Assembly: GCF_900155685.1 (NCBI RefSeq)
Contig: NZ_LT732548.1
Span: forward strand, 3,034,887-3,098,886
Source of the DNA: Paenibacillus bouchesdurhonensis
GTDB lineage: Bacteria > Bacillota > Bacilli > Paenibacillales > Paenibacillaceae
Direction of reading: 5' to 3'
DNA length: 64,000 nt
Of this stretch, positions 46,676 to 55,386 are shown piece after piece (the stretch's first letter is position 1; each line of letters opens with the position of its first letter). The notes beneath the pieces were generated by a model that ran no database searches, had not been told where the DNA came from, and saw only the letters and a list, made by a program, of their open reading frames with translations. The position numbers were made by a program, and so were the translations under genes.

Positions 46676-47602
46676 CTACCCATTTGCTTCGATCATATCC
46701 AATAGCTTATCTTCACTGATCTGATTAAATTCCAAGCCAATAAATTGATTCTCGATTTGTTCGCAAGGAACAAGGCTAAGACTGTCGGTATAGATATTGA
46801 TTTTTTTGATCCGACCATTCTCAATACTTAGAAGAGCTTGAATAATGCCTAGAGACGTTTTTCTTTCGAGCATGACATCGTATTTCGGACACTCCCCATA
46901 TATCCATCCAGAATCTTTATACTTATGCAAATTAATAGGCTTGTAATTTTGACTGCTATAAGTTAGCGGCTGGCAAGTCTCTCCATAATCTTCTTCAAAG
47001 TAGAACATTAGCAACTCAGTCAATTTGGCCACAGAAAAAGAAGGGTTAAGCGTTTTTAAATTAACAACTCTGCTTTTTACCGAAGTGATTCCTCTAGCTT
47101 CCATTTTTAACTTGGACGGCTTCAGCACTTTGACCAGTTGGTTCACATCTACATCGACCATTAAAGTGCCGTGATGAAATTCATTCCCGTCCTCCGCATA
47201 GAAAGCATGTCCGGAAAATTTGAAACCCTGTATCGTCAAATCGTTTCTGCCAGACAGTTCAACTGCAACATCAAAGGCTTCAACCGCCTTCTTAATCACA
47301 TTCAGTTGCTTTTCTACATTTTTATTGCTTTCTTTGTAAATAAAGGTGAAGTTCAAATTGCCTAAGTCATGATAGACTGCACCCCCGCCAGAAATCCGTC
47401 TAGCCAAGCGCACCCCGCTCGAACTCAATTGCGAGACATCACATTCAAGAAAGGGATTTTGATTCCTGCCAATCACAACGGTTTTTTCATTTTGCCAAAT
47501 ATACAGAATGACCTCATTCTGCTGAACATGCTTGAGCAAATCTTCTTCCAATGCCAAATTATAATAAGGGTCGTGCTCGGTAGAAACAATAATTCTATTC
47601 AT
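46676..47602 (-). CDS. lplA: Lipoate-protein ligase A family enzyme
   Basis: 308 aa. The ligase motif RRISGGGAVYHDLGNLNFTFI (about 68-88) and the C-terminal lipoate ligase domain are present. It attaches lipoate to a Lys using ATP, via lipoyl-AMP. The ATG lies within the last codons of lpd (8-bp overlap), with AGGAGC upstream, so expression is coupled. The obvious neighbouring acceptor is the lipoyl domain at the N terminus of Lpd. The strand order is lpd then lplA, followed by a terminator. Confidence 0.92.
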   Translation of the reverse strand: MNRIIVSTEHDPYYNLALEEDLLKHVQQNEVILYIWQNEKTVVIGRNQNPFLECDVSQLSSSGVRLARRISGGGAVYHDLGNLNFTFIYKESNKNVEKQLNVIKKAVEAFDVAVELSGRNDLTIQGFKFSGHAFYAEDGNEFHHGTLMVDVDVNQLVKVLKPSKLKMEARGITSVKSRVVNLKTLNPSFSVAKLTELLMFYFEEDYGETCQPLTYSSQNYKPINLHKYKDSGWIYGECPKYDVMLERKTSLGIIQALLSIENGRIKKINIYTDSLSLVPCEQIENQFIGLEFNQISEDKLLDMIEANG

Positions 47603-49289
47603 CGAAATGTAACGCTCCTATGCTCAACCCCAGTACAGCTTCATGTATAACTTCTCCCGTAGTTGGATGAGCAAAAATGGTATGCGCAATCTCACTTTCG
47701 CTTACACTGGAATTAATCATCACCGTTAATGTACTAATCAGAGCAGAAGCTTCAGGTCCGATGAGGGAGGCGCCGACCAGCTTGCCGCTATCCAGATCTT
47801 TAATCAATTTGATAAATCCTCTCGCTTCTCTCATCGTTAATGCCTTTCCATTGGCCTGAAAAGGGAATTTGCTCACCTGAATGTTTTTACCCATCAGCTT
47901 AGCCTGGTCTTCACCGAGTCCCACCGCAGCTATTTCGGGCGATGTAAAGATGACATTAGGCACCAAATCATAATCAACATATCCGTCCATGCCCAACATA
48001 TGATCGACCGCTGCTATTCCTTCATGCGAAGCCACGTGGGCGAGTTGGATGCGATTGGTTACGTCTCCGATCGCATAAATATGCTCGACCGAAGTCTTCA
48101 AATGTTCATCTACCGCGATGCCTTTTCCATTGTCATTCAGCTTAATTCCTGTATTCTCAATGTTCAGCCCCTCGATATTCGGCATTCTGCCAATGGCCAC
48201 CAATACCTTTTCGCTCGTTATATACTTTTCGGCACCATCCTTTTCATAAATTACGATCGCTCTTCCAGTCTGATCCTTTTCAATTCTTGTAACCTTGGCA
48301 CCTGTATGAATCCCTATCCCTCGTTCAACAGCAATATTGGAAATCTCTTCGGAAATATCTTTGTCTACTATTGTCAGCAGCCTGTCGCAGAATTCCAACA
48401 CATCCACCTGAATTCCGAAATTGGAATATAGGAAAGCAAACTCCATACCGATCACGCCGCCGCCGATAATCGTAACTGAGCTAATATTCTCTCTGTGAGC
48501 AAGAGCAGACGTACTGTTCATGACAAAATCATGATCTATGCCTGGAAGATGGGTTTCGGAAATTTTTGAGCCTGTCGCAATCAAAGTGTTTTGGGCATCT
48601 ATGGTGTACTCATCTTTTCCGTTCTTGACGAGCACCTGACTATCATTAACAAAAGAAGCCGTTCCCTTGATGACTCTGATGTTATTTTTGCTCAGAAGGT
48701 ATTCTATACCTGATACCAATGTGCCTCTGATTTCATCCTTTTTATCAATCACTTTCGCCATATCCAATTCCAGTTCTTTGACGGCTAATCCGAAATCATC
48801 GGCATGCATCATTTGGTGGAAAACCTCGGAGGATTTGATTAAAGCCTTCGTGGGGATACAGCCAACATTTAGACACGTTCCGCCCATGGCATCCTTCTCC
48901 ACAAGAACGGTTTGGATTCCCTTTTTTGCTGCATAAAGAGCAGCTACATAGCCTCCAGGGCCGGCACCGATAATTAATAATTCAGTTGCCAGCTCTTCCT
49001 TTTTGCCTTGCAGCAGCCCGCCAAAATAATCAAGCTTTGGCTTGGCAGGTACGGATTCTTCGGATGTCACCTCAAACAGGCTTTCCCCGATTTCAATTTC
49101 CTGCCCCTCCTCAACCAGTACTTTATCTATTCTACATTTGTACTTGGATAACAACGGAGAGTTTCCTTTTTTACTTTCCATTTGAAGTAATGCTTGACCA
49201 ACTTCTATCTGATCTCCTTCGGCAACATTGAGCTTTCCGATTTTCGTCTTCTTGTCATGCCCTGTTAGTTGCTCCAGCTTAATGATCAT
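47595..49289 (-). CDS. lpdA: Dihydrolipoamide dehydrogenase with N-terminal lipoyl domain
   Basis: 564 aa. The first 80 residues form a lipoyl domain; the candidate acceptor Lys is in MESKKGNS, at the position of ExDKA. Residues about 100-564 are a complete flavoprotein disulfide reductase: FAD motif LLIIGAGPGGYVAALYAAKKG, redox disulfide GGTCLNVGCIP, NAD motif TIIGGGVIGMEFA, and the C-terminal HPTTGEVIHEA with the His-Glu pair. It reoxidises dihydrolipoyl groups to make NADH, or in reverse reduces lipoyl groups with NADH. No E1 or E2 gene is nearby. The start ATG follows GGAGG. The CMD/AhpD-like gene is 88 bp upstream across a hairpin. Confidence 0.93.
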   Translation of the reverse strand: MIIKLEQLTGHDKKTKIGKLNVAEGDQIEVGQALLQMESKKGNSPLLSKYKCRIDKVLVEEGQEIEIGESLFEVTSEESVPAKPKLDYFGGLLQGKKEELATELLIIGAGPGGYVAALYAAKKGIQTVLVEKDAMGGTCLNVGCIPTKALIKSSEVFHQMMHADDFGLAVKELELDMAKVIDKKDEIRGTLVSGIEYLLSKNNIRVIKGTASFVNDSQVLVKNGKDEYTIDAQNTLIATGSKISETHLPGIDHDFVMNSTSALAHRENISSVTIIGGGVIGMEFAFLYSNFGIQVDVLEFCDRLLTIVDKDISEEISNIAVERGIGIHTGAKVTRIEKDQTGRAIVIYEKDGAEKYITSEKVLVAIGRMPNIEGLNIENTGIKLNDNGKGIAVDEHLKTSVEHIYAIGDVTNRIQLAHVASHEGIAAVDHMLGMDGYVDYDLVPNVIFTSPEIAAVGLGEDQAKLMGKNIQVSKFPFQANGKALTMREARGFIKLIKDLDSGKLVGASLIGPEASALISTLTVMINSSVSESEIAHTIFAHPTTGEVIHEAVLGLSIGALHFDE

Positions 49290-49331
49290 GATGTTTGCCT
49301 CCGATTATACGTGATGTGATGCAAAATGTGA

Positions 49332-49370
49332 AAAATAGCAACCCCCTGCCCTTGTCAGGAGGTTGCCGTG
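49332..49370 (-). terminator. Terminator or attenuator between the AhpD-like gene and lpd
   Basis: On the minus strand GCAACCTCCTG pairs with CAGGGGGTTGC (one mismatch), followed by TATTTTTC (49338-49366). It may end the AhpD-like transcript or allow partial read-through into lpd. Confidence 0.75.
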
Positions 49371-49377
49371 ATTAAGC

Positions 49378-49731
49378 TTATTTAAAATCCTTTTCAAACT
49401 CGTCAATGGAATCTTTGAGTAAAGTTACAGAGTAAGCCATGCTTGGTCCGCCGCCGAATGCAACAGCAACCATAGCCGCTTCCATTATCTGCTCTCGGGT
49501 AGCCCCTGCTTCCAATGCTTTGTATACATGAAAAACGATGCAGTATTCGCAACGGTTATATGCGGCAATCCCTACGCTGATTAATTCTTTCGTTTTCGTA
49601 TCGAGGGCACCCTCCGCATAGCTGGTTCCAAGCAAATTCATAAATGCATTTACGCTCTCCGGATTCGTTCCGGACAATTCTTGCAAGCCACCCATAAAGT
49701 CATTCAACATTTGTCTAACATCCTTCTTCAT
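49378..49731 (-). CDS. AhpD-like carboxymuconolactone decarboxylase family protein
   Basis: 117 aa from ATG 49731 (AAGGAG 10 bp upstream; a longer GTG start runs through an inverted repeat). The AhpD active-site spacing is exact: Glu49, Cys61, Cys64, His68 (E-x11-C-x2-C-x3-H in KELISVGIAAYNRCEYCIVF followed by H). In M. tuberculosis AhpD this set reduces peroxiredoxin AhpC and is itself recharged by lipoyl groups on DlaT through Lpd. The protein lies between a MarR regulator and lipoyl-Lpd/LplA on the same strand. No AhpC gene is adjacent, so the disulfide it reduces is unknown. Confidence 0.88.
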   Translation of the reverse strand: MKKDVRQMLNDFMGGLQELSGTNPESVNAFMNLLGTSYAEGALDTKTKELISVGIAAYNRCEYCIVFHVYKALEAGATREQIMEAAMVAVAFGGGPSMAYSVTLLKDSIDEFEKDFK

Positions 49732-49773
49732 TCTTACCAGCTCCTTATTTGTGAATTTATTCACTTGTTATCT

Positions 49774-49809
49774 AACTAATACTTTACACTGCATTAGTTG
49801 CTATGTAAA
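49774..49809 (-). promoter_or_regulatory. Promoter with MarR-type inverted repeat before the AhpD-like gene
   Basis: TTTACA (49804-49809) and TAAAGT (49781-49786) are spaced 17 bp on the minus strand. The arms AACTAAT and ATTAGTT (49774-49780, 49793-49799; perfect complements, 12-bp spacing) straddle the -10. This is where a repressor of the MarR family would bind. A second repeat GTGAAT-TT-ATTCAC covers 49751-49764. Confidence 0.7.
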
Positions 49810-49862
49810 GCATTTTAGAAAAAAATAGTCTGGCAAATAACTCCAAGTTGTTTTCCCCTTCT

Positions 49863-50288
49863 TTATTTCGTTAAGTTTGATACCATTTTTTCCAGTACAT
49901 TCTTGAAGATTTCCAAGTCTGTTGGGGAAATGTCTTCCGTTGCATCCTCATGAAAATTTTCTCCTAGTGGCAGGAGTTCTGTTCTTAATTGCTCTCCCTT
50001 TGCCGTCAGGTTAATCCTTATAATTCTGCGATCCGCTGTATCTCTTGTTCTAACGCATAAATCGTCCCTTTCCATCCGCTCCATCAGTCTGGCGATAGAA
50101 GATTCGTTGGCGTTCATCTTGTGTGCTAATTCTTTCTGAGAAATATTTTTTTCCTCGCCAATAAAAAACAGAGCAATCCATTTCACTCTAGTAACATTAT
50201 TTTCCCTTAGTCGCGTATTAAATGCGTCGACAATTTTTTTGGAGGCTGTATTGGTAATGAATCCGATGCAATCGTTTAGATTAAACAC
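49863..50288 (-). CDS. MarR-family regulator with N-terminal Cys
   Basis: 141 aa from a GTG start. The winged helix is EEKNISQKELAHKMNANESSIARLMERMERDDLCVRTRDTADRRIIRINLT (about 48-98). Cys7 sits in LNDCIGFI, similar in place to the redox-sensing Cys of OhrR/MgrA-type MarR proteins; a second Cys is in the wing region. It lies 131 bp upstream of the AhpD-like gene on the same strand and the promoter between them carries an inverted repeat. Regulation of the thiol module in response to peroxide, thiol or another ligand is inferred. Confidence 0.88.
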   Translation of the reverse strand: MFNLNDCIGFITNTASKKIVDAFNTRLRENNVTRVKWIALFFIGEEKNISQKELAHKMNANESSIARLMERMERDDLCVRTRDTADRRIIRINLTAKGEQLRTELLPLGENFHEDATEDISPTDLEIFKNVLEKMVSNLTK

Positions 50289-50404
50289 TATGATATCCCT
50301 TCCTTATTGTTTCAACTAAATTTTTTCTATATTCTATTCTAAACTATAACATATCATCTTAAGCAAATACCCCTGTGCTCATCCAATTCCGTTTCCTGCT
50401 AAAA

Positions 50405-50434
50405 TAAATGGAGACCCTGCGACAGGCCTCCTTA
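50405..50434 (-). terminator. Terminator after the glycosyltransferase gene
   Basis: GGAGGCCTGTCGCAGGGTCTCC on the minus strand folds with a few mismatches and is followed by ATTTATTTT (50410-50431). It lies about 70 bp past the stop at 50500. Confidence 0.55.
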
Positions 50435-50499
50435 TCCCTATATTAATTCCAGTTGATTGGAATTCTAATAATTGTAACAACGCCCGACTACATCCAACT

Positions 50500-51591
50500 T
50501 TATCTATGCGAATATAACATTAACAGCCTATCGGCTGTTTGCCGCCAAGTAAAATTGTCAATTACGCTAATTCTTCCTTTGGCTCCCATTTCGCGTCCTA
50601 GCTTCTTATTTTTACCGAGCTTTATCAAATACTGAGCAAACCGTTCAGCACGCCTGTAATCGTCTACCAAAAAACCATTGCTTTCATGTTTCACTATTTC
50701 AGGAATTCCGCCAATTTTCGAAGCGATCACGGGCAATCCCGACGCCATGGCTTCAACATTCACTAGTCCGAAGGCTTCATGCTTTTGGGATGGACAAACC
50801 AAGCAATCCGCAATTCCATAGACCTTATGAATGTTGGAATGTTTCTGTTTACCGAGCCACTTTGCAGGTACGTTTAACTTCGACGCCAGGGTTCGCAGCT
50901 GCTTCACATACGAAGCCCTTCCCCGTCCAGCAATGACCACTTGCAGAGGTACTTCTTGCCCGGCGAGGCTTGCCGCTTTCAGCAGTATAGGAACACCCTT
51001 ACGCGGAATAACGCGCCCAACGAACAAAGCGGTATATCGCTCTCCTATACCATACTTTTTCCTGTACCTGGATCGATCAGCCGGGGTTGCCGGGGAAAAT
51101 CTTCCCGTATCAACTCCAAGTTCAACGGTTCGGATTTTTTGCGCTGCATCTGGAAACCGGTTCATTAATTTTTGTTTCAGCGAGCTGCTGTTTGCAATGA
51201 TAAGCTTGGCATGCCTTAGGCTTCTTGCAACATGATTGGTAGGCGGTACAAATGTGAGTGAATGCAGATATAATATTACCTTCATGTTTGGAAATGCTTT
51301 TTGAATTGATGCCATATAATGAGGACGATTGTCAACCTGAATGACATCAAAAAGCTTCCCCTGGATAAAACGAAGAACAGCGGCAATATAAGTCTTTGAG
51401 CTCCCCGATGGAACTCTGACGATGTTGACACCGCCCTCGTTGCTTTGAATCGGCATCCCCTTTGACGTTCTGCTTAAGATCGTCACCTTATGTTTCCTTG
51501 CAAGCTGTTTCGCTATAGCGAGAATACATATTTCTACCGATCCGTTTCCTGGAACGGGGATTTGCTCAGGAGCAACAATCAAGATCTTCAT
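50500..51591 (-). CDS. GT4-family glycosyltransferase (CotSA-like)
   Basis: 363 aa. The C-terminal donor-binding half has LFVGRVIPRKGVPILLKAAS and the EX7E-type motif CPSQKHEAFGLVNVEAMASGLPVIA. The N terminus begins MKILIVAPEQIPVPGNGSVE, a start shared with spore-coat proteins CotSA/YtcC-like. It uses a nucleotide-sugar donor in the cytoplasm. It starts behind GGGAGGG. It is divergent from an ATP-grasp gene of the YheC/YheD spore-coat group, which favours a coat or spore-surface role. Confidence 0.88.
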   Translation of the reverse strand: MKILIVAPEQIPVPGNGSVEICILAIAKQLARKHKVTILSRTSKGMPIQSNEGGVNIVRVPSGSSKTYIAAVLRFIQGKLFDVIQVDNRPHYMASIQKAFPNMKVILYLHSLTFVPPTNHVARSLRHAKLIIANSSSLKQKLMNRFPDAAQKIRTVELGVDTGRFSPATPADRSRYRKKYGIGERYTALFVGRVIPRKGVPILLKAASLAGQEVPLQVVIAGRGRASYVKQLRTLASKLNVPAKWLGKQKHSNIHKVYGIADCLVCPSQKHEAFGLVNVEAMASGLPVIASKIGGIPEIVKHESNGFLVDDYRRAERFAQYLIKLGKNKKLGREMGAKGRISVIDNFTWRQTADRLLMLYSHR

Positions 51592-51829
51592 TCCTTACCC
51601 TCCCTCTCAGAGCACGCATTCTGCTTGAACACTACTATACCTATTCAATCTTGTGGAATGGGTATAGTCTGTTCACCTTGTTGCCAGCCCTTTTTTCTTA
51701 AGTTACAAGAAAGTAAATTTTTGTTTTAATGAATTGTATAAATTGCCTACTCGGGCAAGGGTGAATATACATAGAATGTGAAATAAAAACGGCATGCAGC
51801 ATCTAGTTAGATCAGGAGGAATGATTGCG

Positions 51830-52588
51830 ATGAGCGAAAAGAAACCACGCAAGACAGTAATGAGCAAATGGGCTAAAACAAAGGTGCTCGTCAAAAGCAA
51901 AAAGGTGCTTCCCTTTATTCCGGATACCCAAAAATTCAGCGAATCCACCTTGAAGAAAATGCTCAAGCTATATAGCATGGTATATGTTAAGCCTGAAAAC
52001 GGAACTTATGGCAAAGGAGTAATACGTGCACAGCTTCTGAAAACCAATGAACTTATGTACCAAATTGAAACAACTGAAAAAACCTTTAAGGATTATAAAG
52101 CATTTTATAAATCCATACAAAATTTCACACATAAGAAAAGCTATATTATTCAGAAGGGCATTCATTTATTGAAATATAACAAACGACATTTTGATATCAG
52201 GGTCATGGTACAGCTAAGCCCGAAAGGAAAATGGGAAACAACAGGCCTCATCGGGAGGGTGGCACATCCTAAAAAAATAGTGACGAATTATCACAGCGGC
52301 GGCAGGCCTATGGATGTCAAACGCCTTCTAGCTGCCCACACTTCAAATAGTGAAATTCAAAAAGTAATGCATACTCTTAACGAGCTAGGTGTTGCCACAG
52401 CAAAATCACTGCACAAGAAATACCCCGGAATACAGCAAATTGGATTGGATATTGGGTTCGATCATACCTGGACACCGTGGATTATTGAAGTGAACACAAA
52501 CCCAGATCCGTATATATTCAATAAATTAGCTGATAAATCGATGTACAAAAAAGTAATTCGCTACAAAAGAGCGGCGGCGACGATCTAA
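51830..52588 (+). CDS. YheC/YheD-like ATP-grasp protein (spore-coat associated family)
   Basis: 252 aa from ATG 51830, with AGGAGG 10 bp upstream; an ATG nine bases earlier is too close to that site. The ATP-grasp lysine segment is MVYVKPENGTYGKGVIR, and the metal-binding end is DIGFDHTWTPWIIEVNTNPD. YheC and YheD of B. subtilis are spore-coat proteins of this family; several paralogues are usual in Paenibacillus. The substrate is unknown. Divergent from a CotSA-like glycosyltransferase. Confidence 0.85.
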   Translation: MSEKKPRKTVMSKWAKTKVLVKSKKVLPFIPDTQKFSESTLKKMLKLYSMVYVKPENGTYGKGVIRAQLLKTNELMYQIETTEKTFKDYKAFYKSIQNFTHKKSYIIQKGIHLLKYNKRHFDIRVMVQLSPKGKWETTGLIGRVAHPKKIVTNYHSGGRPMDVKRLLAAHTSNSEIQKVMHTLNELGVATAKSLHKKYPGIQQIGLDIGFDHTWTPWIIEVNTNPDPYIFNKLADKSMYKKVIRYKRAAATI

Positions 52589-52631
52589 CCAAGGCCGAGG
52601 CAAACCCTCGCAGCTGCTGGAACGGTATAAA

Positions 52632-52665
52632 GAAGAAAAACCGCCAAGCGGTTTTTCTTCTTAAA
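52632..52665. terminator. Bidirectional terminator
   Basis: GAAGAAAAACCGC-CAA-GCGGTTTTTCTTC folds perfectly and ends in A/T runs on both sides. It lies between the convergent YheC/D-like gene and the solute-binding gene. Confidence 0.85.
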
Positions 52666-52671
52666 CAGTGG

Positions 52672-54381
52672 TTATTGAACTTCTTTACCTGTGAAGAGAG
52701 ATACTCTTGCTTTGACAAGCGCAGTGTATTCTTGCTCCATTTTCTCGGCGCCTACTTGGTTTATTTCAGCGATAAAAACGTCATAGATTTTGTCAAACTC
52801 ACCCGGCTTGGCTAACACAGCTTCCGGTATCCGCTTACGAACGATATCCTGCGTTTTATTATAAATAATTTGGTAGTCTCCGTCCGTAGGCACGTGCATA
52901 TTGTACAGAGCTCCCCATTCCTTGACCGGAAACTCATCTTCACCCGGGAAAAGATCCTTCCAGGTCGTAGCGTTGTACGCGGCCAGCGCTTCCTTCTCGG
53001 GAACGGAGTAACTGGCGATAATTTGTTCAGGGAAATTGGTTGTGTAGTAGTTGTCCGTGGAATCTGTAACGCCATCCCCGTAGCGCACCCCGAAAATAGA
53101 ATACATATCAATGCCGCTTTGCTTTGAAAAATTCGTCGCATCATTGACTTTTTGGTTGAGAACATCGGCAGGTATGACGCGTTTGCCATCCACGATGTCG
53201 TAATGCTTGCCTTCGATTCCCCAATTTCTCAACACCTGCCCCTCTTCCGAGGATAGCCAGTCAATGAATTTGATGGCACGCACTGGGTCTTTACAAGCGG
53301 TCGTGATGCTGATCCCATACCCGTCTACTCCAATGGCTTGCATCGTGTGATCCTTGTACTGCTCCCCCATCGTAACAGGAAAATGTCCGTAGGTGTACTC
53401 TTCTTTACCCACGGTTTTCAGAGCATTCACCGCATCCTGGTATTCCCATTTTACCGAAGTAAGGCCCAGCACGCGCCCGCTGGCAATTTTGGCTTTGTAT
53501 TGATCTTCCTTTTGCACGAAAGATTCTTTATCCAGTAAACCTTCGAGATACATATGATTCAGCCACCGGAAATATTCTCTCTCTTCCGGGCGTTTGTAAT
53601 GAAGCATGGCTTCATAGGTTTTTGGATCCACGTAATATTCACCATCGCCGGGAATTCCCGTTGTAAAAGCCGCTTGGTTCGTTACCGTAATCATGATCTT
53701 CCAATCGTCGGCATTCAGCGTCAAGGGAATCGTGGGCTGGCCATCCGTCGTCGGATGCTTCGCTACGTATTGTTTGAGTACGTTTTCAAAATCATGGACT
53801 GTTTTGATTTGCGGATAACCTAGCTCTTTCAGTACACGCAGTTGAACTTGAAAACCGCTGTTGGCGTCAAATACTTGCTGATCCACACCAACATTGGTAG
53901 GAATGGCGTAAATTTTCGGATCGTCTTTGCTGTATTTCATTCGGTTCATATTTTCTCCCATAACCTTCTTGATATTGGGAGCATGTTCATCGATAAGCTC
54001 CGTGAGGTCAATAATCGCATCGGCATCTATCAGGGCTCCGAGCTCTCCTTTGGCGTAAATCAGATCCGGGTACTGTCCGCTAGCGGCCATCAAAGCGATT
54101 TTGCTTTGCCCCCCGCCGCTGCCTATATCGAATTCCGCATCTAGGGTAATGCCGGTTTTGGCTGTAATCTCTTTACCCACATCATCCTGCATGTTGTTCC
54201 AGTTCGGGCTTGCGTCCGCACCGAAAAATGAAAATGTAATCGGGCTCGTACCATCCTTGCTAGCCTCAGGCGCTGGATTGGCGGATTGCTTTCCTGAGGA
54301 GCTGCAGCCTGCCGAAAAAGCCAGTGTAGTGGCGAGAATCAAAGCTGCAAGCTTTTTAGGTTTGCTTCCTAGCATGACCAT
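52672..54381 (-). CDS. Extracellular solute-binding lipoprotein (YtcQ/LipO-like), no adjacent permeases
   Basis: 569 aa from ATG 54381 with GGGGGA upstream. The signal peptide ends in a lipobox FSAGC (Cys about 26). The mature part has the family-1 solute-binding fold: ITFSFFGADASPNWNNM at the start, DLIYAKGELGALIDADAIIDLTELI, and ITTACKDPVRAIKFIDWLSSEEGQVLRNWG. Such proteins deliver oligosaccharides to YteP/YtcP-type ABC permeases. No permease genes are next to it, so it may share permeases encoded elsewhere. The promoter has a conserved element shared with the GH43 gene; the divergent AraC regulator is the likely controller. Confidence 0.9.
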   Translation of the reverse strand: MVMLGSKPKKLAALILATTLAFSAGCSSSGKQSANPAPEASKDGTSPITFSFFGADASPNWNNMQDDVGKEITAKTGITLDAEFDIGSGGGQSKIALMAASGQYPDLIYAKGELGALIDADAIIDLTELIDEHAPNIKKVMGENMNRMKYSKDDPKIYAIPTNVGVDQQVFDANSGFQVQLRVLKELGYPQIKTVHDFENVLKQYVAKHPTTDGQPTIPLTLNADDWKIMITVTNQAAFTTGIPGDGEYYVDPKTYEAMLHYKRPEEREYFRWLNHMYLEGLLDKESFVQKEDQYKAKIASGRVLGLTSVKWEYQDAVNALKTVGKEEYTYGHFPVTMGEQYKDHTMQAIGVDGYGISITTACKDPVRAIKFIDWLSSEEGQVLRNWGIEGKHYDIVDGKRVIPADVLNQKVNDATNFSKQSGIDMYSIFGVRYGDGVTDSTDNYYTTNFPEQIIASYSVPEKEALAAYNATTWKDLFPGEDEFPVKEWGALYNMHVPTDGDYQIIYNKTQDIVRKRIPEAVLAKPGEFDKIYDVFIAEINQVGAEKMEQEYTALVKARVSLFTGKEVQ

Positions 54382-54425
54382 CGTTTCCCCCTTCATCTTT
54401 TCTTGATATTCAATGCTTATTCATC

Positions 54426-54488
54426 ATTTTAATTCACGAATTGAGGCTAAACCTTGATTTTTAAGTCATGCACTAGCATGATATAGAC
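54426..54488 (-). promoter_or_regulatory. Conserved AraC-type element and -10 (copy 1, solute-binding gene)
   Basis: The element runs from 54450 to 54488 (plus-strand ends AACCTTGATTTTTAAG and ACTAGCAT, then ATAGAC). A TAAAAT -10 lies at 54426-54431 with 18 bp between. The same blocks occur at 57013-57052 before GH43 with the same 18-bp gap to TAAAAT. The poor -35 (GGTTTA) fits an activator-dependent promoter. Confidence 0.65.
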
Positions 54489-54520
54489 ATGAAAGAATCA
54501 TTGTCAGGTGGGGATATTTC

Positions 54521-55381
54521 TTGAGCGATGTATATTTAAACTGGTTTACGACGGACATGCAGTTCCCATTTTTTATTCAATACGGCGGACATGAAGCCGA
54601 TACTTCCCTGCATCAGCATATGGATTTCTCCGAGCTCGTTATCGTGCTGAATGGAAATGCTACACATATCGTCAATGACGAAGCCTCTTTCATCAAGAAG
54701 GGCAATGTGTTTGTCATCAACGGTGGAACGGCTCATGGCTTTAAAGATCCTGTTGATTTTAAAATTTGCAACATAATGTTTAGATCCGAGATGCTCCAAT
54801 CTGCTGGTCCCGACTTAAGAACATCTAACGGATTTCAGGCGCTTTTCATTTTGGAACCGTTTTACCGCAACATCCATGCCTATAAAAGTAAGCTCAGCAT
54901 GTCGGTTTCCAGCCTTGAATATGTCTCGTCACTCATCTCTGTTATGGTCGAGGAATACGATATGAAGCTTCAAGGCTATAAGACGATGCTGGCTTCTAGA
55001 TTTATGGAACTCGTCGTCTATTTGTCCAGGCAGTATGACAACCAGGAGAGCGCCTTGGACAGCAGTCTGATGCATCTAGCAAATGCAATCTCCTATATAG
55101 AAGATCATTATCTCGAGCCGATCTCGTTGGAGGAAATTGCGGCGAGATCCAATATTTCAGTAAGGCACCTGAACCGGATATTTAGAGACTATTACCAAAC
55201 GACGCCGATTGCTTATCTTCAGCGCCTCCGTCTGGAACGGGCATGTTCTTTATTAAGACAAACAAATCTTACAGTTACAGAAATCTCGTATGAATGCGGA
55301 TTTAACGACAGCAACTATCTTACGCGCCTGTTTAAAAAAACATATGGCGTTTCGCCTAAAGCCTATCGACAGAATCGCTGA
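54521..55381 (+). CDS. AraC-family regulator (cupin plus double HTH)
   Basis: 286 aa from a TTG at 54521 with GGTGGGG upstream. The N-terminal cupin (about 15-95: HQHMDFSELVIVLNGNATHI) binds a ligand. The C-terminal AraC HTH pair (about 185-286) includes ISLEEIAARSNISVRHLNRIF and LTVTEISYECGFNDSNYLTRLFKKTYGVSP. It is divergent from the orphan solute-binding gene and adjacent to GH43, so a transport and degradation regulon for one hemicellulose oligosaccharide is likely. The gene ends 5 bp from the convergent GH43 gene. Confidence 0.92.
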   Translation: MSDVYLNWFTTDMQFPFFIQYGGHEADTSLHQHMDFSELVIVLNGNATHIVNDEASFIKKGNVFVINGGTAHGFKDPVDFKICNIMFRSEMLQSAGPDLRTSNGFQALFILEPFYRNIHAYKSKLSMSVSSLEYVSSLISVMVEEYDMKLQGYKTMLASRFMELVVYLSRQYDNQESALDSSLMHLANAISYIEDHYLEPISLEEIAARSNISVRHLNRIFRDYYQTTPIAYLQRLRLERACSLLRQTNLTVTEISYECGFNDSNYLTRLFKKTYGVSPKAYRQNR

Positions 55382-55386
55382 TCCGG

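Noticed and set aside
51740-51790. Sigma-K or sigma-E promoter before the YheC/D-like gene
   Set aside because: CATAGAAT resembles a sporulation -10 but the upstream element is at the wrong distance.
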